Source of the DNA: JBDREC01 sp043820105 [NCBI: Pseudomonadota bacterium]
GTDB taxonomy: Bacteria; Bdellovibrionota_F; JAHFAK01
Reading direction: 5' to 3'
Assembly: GCA_043820105.1 (NCBI GenBank)
Contig: JBDREC010000052.1
Location: 1-13,589 of the forward strand
Length of the DNA stretch: 13,589 nt
A program made the position numbers and the translations under genes. Positions 1 to 5,896 of the stretch are shown piece by piece (position 1 is the stretch's first letter; the number at the start of each line of letters is the position of its first letter). The notes beneath the pieces were generated by a model. It was not told where the DNA came from and did no database searches. It worked only from the letters and a program-made list of their open reading frames with translations.

Positions 1-26
1 CACAATAATAACAAAAGAGCTAAACC

Positions 27-1085
27 ATGACCACAAACCCAACATACCAAAACGCCTTATCCCTACTAGAAATGTTTCTACACTTAAAACAATTTCCAAA
101 AGGCATTAGTGCCATAAACTTAAAAGAAGAGTTTTTTTCAAACAAAGACGAAAGAACTTTTAATAGAATTAAAAAAGCACTAAAAGAAAATCTTTTTGAT
201 CCACAAGGAGACCCGGTTTTTTTTATGGAAAGGGATGGAGTAAGGCAAATCATTCGCCTGCATCCAAAGCATTTCCAAACTTCTGATGTAATGGAATGGC
301 ATCTTTTTGGTTTGATGCTGTCAAATGTGATGCTGGAAAATATTGAGGGTGATATTGATACTTCTCCTGACATTAAGGGTGGTGTTTTGCAACTGCGTGA
401 TTTAATTCTTAGCAATTTAGAAAAGCCCAATTTTGAATCAAATGAAGCAGGTGAAGTAGGAGGGCTAAAGGAAGATCTGCTTGATAAATTAAAAAAGAAA
501 TATTTTTGTAAAAAAGTTGGTCAAAAGCTTTATGGAAAAGACAATGACCAAACTGAAATTTTTAATAAAATGACTGAAGCAGTTTATAAAGAAAAGCAAA
601 TAAAGATTTCAGAATATAGAGGAAACAAGCGCGACAATTGGATTCTATCTCCATACACTATCCTTGCTTATAATGAGGCTTTCTATATTATTGCAGCTGA
701 TAAAGATTCAAAAATAAAATTCCTGGCCATTGATAGAATTGGGCAAGTTGAAGTGATTAAGGATTCTAAATTTGAATATCCTAAATCTTATTCACCTGCA
801 AAGCTTTTAGAAAAAGGCTTTGGGGTTGGTGATAGTTCTGATGAGGTTCAAGAACTAGTTTTGAAATTTAATTCTGAGGTTTCATATATAATTAAAGAAC
901 GCTTGTGGCACACTTCACAAAGAATAAATGAACTTGAAAATGGTGATGTAATTTTGGAAATGAATGTTCCTGTTAATTATGAACTCAAAAAATTTGTTCT
1001 TTCTTTTGGTTCAAAAGTAAAGGTAGTAAAACCTGATTCACTTATTCAATTTATTAAAAAAGATCGCGAAATTAAGCTTTACTAA
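27..1085 (+). CDS. WYL-domain transcriptional regulator (HTH-WYL-WCX architecture)
   Basis: A 352-residue protein of the size usual for WYL regulators. The first ~75 residues look like a winged helix-turn-helix: helices at about 7-35, then a basic helix with ERTFNRIKKALKE at 42-54. The WYL domain lies at about 198-250, with the pattern ILSPYTILAYNEAFYIIA followed by FLAIDRIGQVEV; the name-giving triad is F219-Y220-I221 instead of Trp-Tyr-Leu. A WCX-like C-terminal domain (about 275-352) follows, with VLKFNSEVSYIIKERLW. In known family members the WYL domain binds nucleic acid or nucleotide ligands and the protein represses or activates nearby genes, often stress or defence loci. Start: ATG with a weak AAGAG 7 bases upstream. 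Only 26 bases precede the gene, so its promoter and any operon partner are not visible. Whether it controls the peptidase gene downstream is unknown. Confidence 0.87.
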   Translation: MTTNPTYQNALSLLEMFLHLKQFPKGISAINLKEEFFSNKDERTFNRIKKALKENLFDPQGDPVFFMERDGVRQIIRLHPKHFQTSDVMEWHLFGLMLSNVMLENIEGDIDTSPDIKGGVLQLRDLILSNLEKPNFESNEAGEVGGLKEDLLDKLKKKYFCKKVGQKLYGKDNDQTEIFNKMTEAVYKEKQIKISEYRGNKRDNWILSPYTILAYNEAFYIIAADKDSKIKFLAIDRIGQVEVIKDSKFEYPKSYSPAKLLEKGFGVGDSSDEVQELVLKFNSEVSYIIKERLWHTSQRINELENGDVILEMNVPVNYELKKFVLSFGSKVKVVKPDSLIQFIKKDREIKLY

Positions 1086-1178
1086 AAAAAATAGGGCTTT
1101 TTTGTCTCAGGACTTATATCTATAATAAATAAAACACATTGTAACTGTTTGAAATGATTAAAAGCCATTTCGTGACGC

Positions 1179-1195
1179 TTGGCATAAAAATTGCA
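1179..1195 (+). promoter_or_regulatory. Sigma-54 (RpoN) promoter, -24/-12 type
   Basis: The sequence TTGGCAT-N5-TTGCA matches the consensus YTGGCACG-N4-TTGCW. The GG and GC doublets are exactly 12 bases apart, the spacing RpoN requires. Predicted transcription starts about 12 bases after the GC, near 1206, giving a leader of about 40 bases before the peptidase gene at 1248. A GGAG lies about 10-14 bases before that start codon. No sigma-70 promoter of similar quality is visible in this gap. Sigma-54 promoters need an enhancer-binding ATPase; none is encoded in the window. Positions may be off by one base. Confidence 0.75.
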
Positions 1196-1247
1196 CTGAA
1201 AAAGCTTTTGTTATTACAGGTTTTCTTCATATGGAGCATACTTTCTT

Positions 1248-2798
1248 ATGTTTAAAAAAAATTGTTTTATTTTTTTACTATTTTTTATTCTATTTTCAAC
1301 TTTTTCATTTAGCCAAGACCTCCCTTCAACTTATTATAAAAACAATGAGGCTCTGATACCTGTATATGAAAGCATAATTCATGCAAGCATTGTTAAGGGA
1401 GAAAATCATTCTCTAAATATTCCTCATCAATATCTACAAGAAGATATTAGCAAAATTGAAGAATCCAATAAAAAGGGAACAAAAATATATTTCTTTTATT
1501 ATAAGGGAAAAAAAATCGGAGAAGAAAGAATAAAATTCCAGGATGGAAAAAAAGTTGCTTATCGAAAATTTATTCATCTTTCAAAAAAATACAAACTAAC
1601 AGTTAAAGAATTATACACTATAAGAGGAAATTTATATTTACAAATTCAAAAGATTGTTAAAATTAATTCAGAAGATATTGATTATACCACAGCTGATGAA
1701 CTTGATATGATTATAACATTAACAAGATATAGAAAAGGTAAAGTATTTAAAGTTCATAATGATGTTTTTACATATAATGAAAACTCTCGAGTTATTTCTG
1801 AATACTATGAAATTCAAGATGGTGATAGTAAAATTCTATCTAAGGCTGCTACAAATTTTATTTATGGAGATAATAATGAATTAATCCAGTCAATTTATGG
1901 TGAAGCTAAACTCGAAGATAAGATAGATTATTTAGCAATCCATTTCTTTGACCTGCAGGAATTACAGGTAGTTATGGAAAGTGATAATAGTGTTTATAGG
2001 GATGATGAAAGACTTAGCAGGGTTAAAGAACTTATAATAAAAGATATAAAAGGAATAAGGCACTTTGTTTTTGAAAGGGATATAGAGGGAAAAAAATTAA
2101 TATTAGAACAAAAAAATAGTTTTGATTTTGAAAATACATATGTACTTATTGTCAATGGTGATATTGGACAAGATGGCTGTCCTTGTTCAAAAGAAAAAGA
2201 AGAACACCTTCGTCATAAATATAGAGTAGAAGAATCTTATGCAGCTTTTAAGCAAATAGGGATTCCAGATGATAAGATAATTATTTTATCTTCATATACA
2301 GATTTTGAGTTCAAAGGTAAGGAAATTGATTCAGCTAGCAATGTTCATCCTCGTGCTCAAGGCACTAATGATGGCAGAGGTACAATAGGTGAATTTATAA
2401 ATGCTATTAATTTATTAAATGGCATTTTGAGTGCTGAAAATGCTAATTTACTAGTATATTTTACAGGCCATGGAGAAAGAATATCAGGTCAAGCAGCACT
2501 TGTTTTAGAAGATGAACTTTTATTTGAAGATGAAATAAGAGCATATTTATCAGTATTAAATTATGAATCATTGGCTGTTATTAATGATCATTGCTTTAGC
2601 GGAGGTATTTCTGAAAGACTAACATCACTAGATGGTGATCTTACCTTAATCTCATCAATTGATAGATTCCACACATCATTTTGTCCTCATTTTGGACCTG
2701 TATTTTGGGAAAGTTTTTTAAATGAAGGTAGTTTTTCGGATGCCTATAAATCTGTTATTGAAGTTGAAAATTCAGCTAATGATCCTTTTATGTTTTAA
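1248..2798 (+). CDS. Exported clan CD cysteine peptidase homologue (caspase/legumain C13-like)
   Basis: A 516-residue protein. Residues 1-23 form a signal peptide (two Lys, a Phe/Leu/Ile core, then SFSQ-D); there is no lipobox. Residues 24-295 are beta-rich and unrecognised, with repeated short strands such as YYKGKKIGEERIKF. The catalytic domain starts near 297 with YVLIVNGD. It carries the clan CD His motif LLVYFTGHGE (His408) and the Cys motif AVINDHCFSGG (Cys449), each after a hydrophobic strand as in caspases, legumain and C13 peptidases. So it is probably an active endopeptidase outside the cytoplasm; the cleavage preference cannot be read. A CPC pair sits just after the first strand. 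The chain stops only about 67 residues after the nucleophile, which is short for a full C13 fold, so the end may be trimmed. It sits alone behind a sigma-54 promoter. The family call is fairly sure; the biological role is unknown. Confidence 0.8.
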   Translation: MFKKNCFIFLLFFILFSTFSFSQDLPSTYYKNNEALIPVYESIIHASIVKGENHSLNIPHQYLQEDISKIEESNKKGTKIYFFYYKGKKIGEERIKFQDGKKVAYRKFIHLSKKYKLTVKELYTIRGNLYLQIQKIVKINSEDIDYTTADELDMIITLTRYRKGKVFKVHNDVFTYNENSRVISEYYEIQDGDSKILSKAATNFIYGDNNELIQSIYGEAKLEDKIDYLAIHFFDLQELQVVMESDNSVYRDDERLSRVKELIIKDIKGIRHFVFERDIEGKKLILEQKNSFDFENTYVLIVNGDIGQDGCPCSKEKEEHLRHKYRVEESYAAFKQIGIPDDKIIILSSYTDFEFKGKEIDSASNVHPRAQGTNDGRGTIGEFINAINLLNGILSAENANLLVYFTGHGERISGQAALVLEDELLFEDEIRAYLSVLNYESLAVINDHCFSGGISERLTSLDGDLTLISSIDRFHTSFCPHFGPVFWESFLNEGSFSDAYKSVIEVENSANDPFMF

Positions 2799-2836
2799 AA
2801 AATTCTTTTGGGACAGCTCATTTTAGCTAGAATAAA

Positions 2837-2968
2837 TTAATGCAAAATTGTAGCATCTGTTATTTCATCTAAATTTGATTCATCAAAATCCCATGCTTGT
2901 TTATTAGAGTAAAGAAAGAATGGAATTATAATTTGCAATTGTAATGATTTTATGCTTTCTAGGATAAT
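2837..2968 (-). pseudogene. Possible C-terminal gene fragment, minus strand
   Basis: The minus strand of the gap between the peptidase and transporter genes stays open from a TGA at 2969-2971 to a TAA at 2837-2839. It reads as 43 codons with a plausible protein composition (for example SNKQAWDFDESNLDEITDA near the end) but no ATG, GTG or well-placed TTG start. It could be the remnant tail of a lost gene. It could also be chance in AT-rich DNA, since it overlaps the probable promoter of the transporter gene. Confidence 0.2.
2939..2968 (+). promoter_or_regulatory. Probable sigma-70 promoter of the transporter gene
   Basis: TTGTAA, an 18-base spacer, then GATAAT, ending 24 bases before the start codon. 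The -10 box matches TATAAT at five of six positions and the -35 box matches TTGACA at four of six. The leader would be about 18 bases and would contain GGGGA as the ribosome binding site. AT-rich DNA yields such matches by chance, so this is a moderate call. Confidence 0.35.
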
Positions 2969-2992
2969 TCATTTTAACTAATATGGGGAATA

Positions 2993-4366
2993 ATGATGCT
3001 TTTTAGTAAACTCATAGCGCCTTTTAAGGCAGAACTTCCAATTGGTCCAATTGATGATCAAGAAAAAGTTGAAAAAATGTATCGCTATTGGCGAATAAGG
3101 GTTATGTATTCCTTGTTCATTGGATACGCTTTATTTTATTTTTGTAGAAAAAATATTTCAATTGCTATGCCAGCTCTAGCTGCTGATCTTGGCTATAGTA
3201 ATACTGAGCTTGGTATATTAGGAACGGTTTTATATATTACTTATGGTTTGGGAAAATTCTTAAATGGTATTTTAGCAGATCATGCAAATCCACGATATTT
3301 CATGGCTACAGGCTTAATGCTTTCTGCAATCATGAACTTTGCTTTTGGATCAAGTTCAGCTCTTTGGTTTTTAGCCATTTTCTGGGGTTTAAATGGATGG
3401 TTTCAATCAATGGGTTTTCCTCCTTGTGCCAAACTTCTTGCAAACTGGTATTCTGTTTCTGAAAGAGGTACCATGTGGTCTATCTGGCATATTTCACATC
3501 AGATTGGTGGTGTAGTTATTGCCATACTCTCAGGCTTTTTAATTCAATATTATGGTTGGCGCTTTGCTTTTTATGTGCCTGCCATATTGTGTGTAATAAC
3601 AGGATTGTTTTTATTAAATCGCTTAAGAGATACTCCTCCAACTATGGGTTTACCAAATATCGCTGATTATAGAAATGATATAGAGCTTAACAGAGATGGA
3701 ACAGTTGTAACAGAAGACAAAGAATCAATTAAAGAAATATTATTTAATCGCGTTTTAAACAACAAATACATTTGGGCCATTTCATTTATGAACCTTTTTG
3801 TTTATATCGTTAGATTTGGAACCTTTGATTGGGCTACCAAGTTTTTGGTTGAAGTAAAAGGCTCAGAAATAGCTTCTGCTGGAATAGTGACAAGCATGAT
3901 TGAGCTAGCTGGTATTGCAGGCCCTATTTTAGCAGGTGTTGTTACTGATAAATATACAAAAGGAAGACGAGGACCCATGTGTGCTATTTCCTTTCTATTA
4001 ACACTTATTGGTCTCGCCATTTTTTATTTTGTACCAGCAGGTCATCCCTTTATTGATGGTCTAGGCCTTGGAATTATTGGTTTTTGGATATATGGACCTC
4101 AGTTCTTAGTCGGTGTTTTTGTTACAGATTTTGCTTCCAGAAAGGCAGCAGCAACTGCCATAGGATTAACAGGAGTCTTTGGATATGCAGGGGCAGCTAT
4201 CTCTGGTGTTGGGACAGGCTTTTTTATTGATACCTTTGGCTGGGGTGGAGGATTTGCTTTCTGGGGAGCTTGCGCACTGGCAGGGGCTGTAATTGCTGGA
4301 TCACTTTGGAATGTTTGTCCAATTACTCATAAAGAACATAAAGAAAACGAAAAAGAAAAGAAGTAA
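2993..4366 (+). CDS. Organophosphate:phosphate antiporter (OPA/GlpT-UhpT-UhpC family, MFS)
   Basis: A 457-residue integral inner-membrane transporter with the twelve-helix major facilitator layout. Family members exchange glycerol-3-phosphate or hexose-6-phosphate for inorganic phosphate. Helix 1 has ALFYFCRKNISIAMPAL, and Arg52 matches the first substrate-phosphate-binding arginine of GlpT. Helix 7 has FVYIVRFGTFDWA, and Arg274 matches the second. The family signature is present as GWFQSMGFPPCAKLLANWY followed by SERG and WHISHQIGG. The later part contains IGFWIYGPQFLVGV and GLTGVFGYAGAAISG, as in GlpT. The substrate cannot be separated further; UhpC-type sensors look similar, but no uhpA or uhpB neighbour is present, so plain transport is more likely. 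Two ATGs lie in tandem; GGGGA is 3 bases before the first and 6 before the second, so the second (2996) is equally possible. It appears to be transcribed on its own. Confidence 0.9.
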   Translation: MMLFSKLIAPFKAELPIGPIDDQEKVEKMYRYWRIRVMYSLFIGYALFYFCRKNISIAMPALAADLGYSNTELGILGTVLYITYGLGKFLNGILADHANPRYFMATGLMLSAIMNFAFGSSSALWFLAIFWGLNGWFQSMGFPPCAKLLANWYSVSERGTMWSIWHISHQIGGVVIAILSGFLIQYYGWRFAFYVPAILCVITGLFLLNRLRDTPPTMGLPNIADYRNDIELNRDGTVVTEDKESIKEILFNRVLNNKYIWAISFMNLFVYIVRFGTFDWATKFLVEVKGSEIASAGIVTSMIELAGIAGPILAGVVTDKYTKGRRGPMCAISFLLTLIGLAIFYFVPAGHPFIDGLGLGIIGFWIYGPQFLVGVFVTDFASRKAAATAIGLTGVFGYAGAAISGVGTGFFIDTFGWGGGFAFWGACALAGAVIAGSLWNVCPITHKEHKENEKEKK

Positions 4367-4380
4367 AAATAATTTAATTT

Positions 4381-4409
4381 TTTACTGGATCACATTACTT
4401 ATTTATGAT
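4381..4409 (+). promoter_or_regulatory. Probable sigma-70 promoter of the MshEN-TPR-uup operon
   Basis: TTTACT, a 17-base spacer, then TATGAT, which differs from TATAAT by one base. Transcription would begin near 4416, just before the dyad at 4425-4441, leaving a leader of about 30 bases. The -35 box is only a four-of-six match. Confidence 0.4.
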
Positions 4410-4424
4410 ATAAAGAGTCAAATT

Positions 4425-4441
4425 TAAGTTGAGGCAACTTA
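4425..4441 (+). promoter_or_regulatory. Perfect 7-bp stem-loop over the ribosome binding site
   Basis: TAAGTTG (4425-4431) and CAACTTA (4435-4441) are perfect inverted repeats around a three-base AGG loop. The only Shine-Dalgarno-like sequence before the start at 4448, GAGG at 4431-4434, sits at the top of this stem, and its last G is 13 bases from the start, which is long. The dyad could be an operator for a dimeric repressor or an RNA hairpin affecting translation initiation. Confidence 0.4.
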
Positions 4442-4447
4442 TAATAT

Positions 4448-4981
4448 ATGGATATTACAAAGATTAATTTTAATAAAAAATTAGGTGAAATCCTGCTTGA
4501 AGATGGAAGTATAACTAAATCTCAGCTTGATTTTGCATTGGAATATCAGTACTATGAAAATAAATATGAACGTGATCATAAAATTGGAGAAGTTTTACTT
4601 AGGCATGATTGCATTGAATCTCTACCATTGAAGATAGCATTGAAAAAACAAGCAAACCAAGCCAAGTTTGAAACAATGGAAAAACCTGAAGATCCTGAAG
4701 AAATTCAGGTGAATGATGCTGTGAAAATTTTTACATATAAAGATAAGGAAATGAAAAAAATCGTTTCTACTGATTTAATGATCAAACATATGTTTGTTCC
4801 CATGCTCTTTAAGGAGGATGACTTCCAGAGAAATTTGTACATAGCAACAATTGATCCAGAAGACAGGGGAAAATTAGAGGAGTTAAGTTTTTATACAAGT
4901 TGTTTTATTACAGCCTTTAAATCCTCTCCAAAAAAGATTTTAAAATATTTGAGGAAGTATTTTTTAAAAAGCTATGTTTAA
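4448..4981 (+). CDS. Stand-alone MshEN / GspE N-terminal domain protein (putative c-di-GMP receptor)
   Basis: A 177-residue soluble protein with no signal peptide. It contains two copies of the 24-residue motif that makes up the MshEN fold at the N-terminus of type II secretion and type IV pilus ATPases. Copy one is 11-34, starting KLGEILLEDGSI. Copy two is 45-68, starting KIGEVLLRHDCI and ending ALKKQ. In MshE this pair binds cyclic di-GMP. Differences here: the leading Arg is Lys in both copies, the conserved Gly of copy two is Asp54, and the spacer is 10 residues instead of the usual 5, so binding is uncertain. Residues 80-177 are unrecognised (DAVKIFTYKDKEMKKIV, then TSCFITAFKSSPKKILKYL) and contain no Walker motifs, so this is not a truncated ATPase by sequence. 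It is first in an operon and overlaps the next gene by 8 bases, implying coupled translation. Confidence 0.65.
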   Translation: MDITKINFNKKLGEILLEDGSITKSQLDFALEYQYYENKYERDHKIGEVLLRHDCIESLPLKIALKKQANQAKFETMEKPEDPEEIQVNDAVKIFTYKDKEMKKIVSTDLMIKHMFVPMLFKEDDFQRNLYIATIDPEDRGKLEELSFYTSCFITAFKSSPKKILKYLRKYFLKSYV

Positions 4982-5891
4982 ATTAAAAACTAAGTTGATT
5001 TTGGGCCTTGTTGCTCTATTTTTATTTGCACACACTGTTTTCCTGGGAGACTTTTCCTATTGGGAAAGACAATCAAGTCTTGGAATAAGCAAAGAATCCA
5101 TGTATCTTCCTAATAGTAAATTTTTAAAAGTTGCGTCTTTAGGTTTTAATAATGCTTTAGCTGATTTTTACTGGGTTAAGCTTCTCGTATATTTTGGAGA
5201 ACACTTTGTTTATGATAATGTTTATACTTATAAAGAAGCATTGATTAACCTGGTTACAGATCTTGATCCACTTTTTTATTTTGCATATTATTGGGGGTCG
5301 AGTTCCTTTCTCTACCATGGAAACTGGGTAACTGAAGATGATAAGAAAAAGTCGATTAAAATTTTAGAAAAAGCTCACAAGAATATTAAGAACGATTGGC
5401 GTGTTCCATATTATCTTTCCTTTAATTATGCAATGGAACTTCGAGATTATAAAAAAGCAGCTGAAGTCGCTATGACAGCACTTGATATGCCTGATGTTCC
5501 ACAAAGAGTTAAGAGGTGGGTATCATATCTTCAATATAAAGCAGAAGACAGAGAAAAAACAAGTTATGTTACAACAAGGGCAATATTAGAAGAACACATG
5601 ACCTATTTGGGTGATAATAATATTAAAGAAAATCTAAAAAAACGATTAAAAGAATTTGAAGAAGACGCGAGCATTGATGCAAGACTTGCTAAGATTGAGA
5701 AATTTGCTAAAGATTATAAAAAAGCAGAATTTTCCTTTTTACCAATTTCACAATATATAATGGTTACTGTTAATGATAAAGATTATGTTGTAGATAACTT
5801 TTTTAGTAATAATTTTAAGTCAATTAATGAAAAGTTAGAAATTAAAAATAAAAAAGACAACTTCTTTTCTGAAGTTGAAGCCTCCTTATAA
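4974..5891 (+). CDS. Membrane-anchored TPR-like protein
   Basis: A 305-residue protein. Residues 1-24 are a signal or anchor sequence (KLKTKLILGLVALFLFAHTVFLG) with no lipobox Cys and no clear cleavage site, so it probably hangs from the inner membrane into the periplasm. A conserved-looking block, LGFNNALADFYWVKLLVYFG at 56-75, is followed by LVTDLDPLFYFAYYWGSS at 93-110. Helical pairs of TPR type follow at about 123-190 (KKSIKILEKAHKNIKNDW and YKKAAEVAMTALDMP). Such repeats normally mediate protein contacts. I recognise the general family type but know no specific function. The ATG lies inside the end of the preceding gene; the nearest GAGGAAG is 16 bases upstream, so translation probably depends on reinitiation. 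The next gene begins 5 bases after its stop. Confidence 0.7.
   Translation: MFKLKTKLILGLVALFLFAHTVFLGDFSYWERQSSLGISKESMYLPNSKFLKVASLGFNNALADFYWVKLLVYFGEHFVYDNVYTYKEALINLVTDLDPLFYFAYYWGSSSFLYHGNWVTEDDKKKSIKILEKAHKNIKNDWRVPYYLSFNYAMELRDYKKAAEVAMTALDMPDVPQRVKRWVSYLQYKAEDREKTSYVTTRAILEEHMTYLGDNNIKENLKKRLKEFEEDASIDARLAKIEKFAKDYKKAEFSFLPISQYIMVTVNDKDYVVDNFFSNNFKSINEKLEIKNKKDNFFSEVEASL
5858..5877 (+). other. Short hairpin at the 3' end of the TPR gene
   Basis: CAACTTC and GAAGTTG form a 7-bp stem with a TTTTCT loop, ending about 20 bases before the uup start codon. No T run follows, so it is not an intrinsic terminator. It may shield or shape the intergenic translation signal, or simply reflect the codons used there. 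Confidence 0.25.
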
Positions 5892-5896
5892 TTTTC

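Noticed and set aside
20-430. Long minus-strand frame opposite the WYL gene
   Set aside because: It is an antisense shadow of a well-supported regulator gene, rich in Ser, Phe and Cys, with no ribosome site.
1083-1118. Terminator after the WYL gene (run of A, GGGC, run of T)
   Set aside because: Only a stem of A-T pairs with at most a 4-bp AAGC/GCTT part could form; too weak to call.
4448-4981. Truncated type II secretion or pilus ATPase gene
   Set aside because: There is no Walker A or B remnant in the remaining 100 residues or in the downstream DNA, and the gene overlaps its neighbour in an intact operon.
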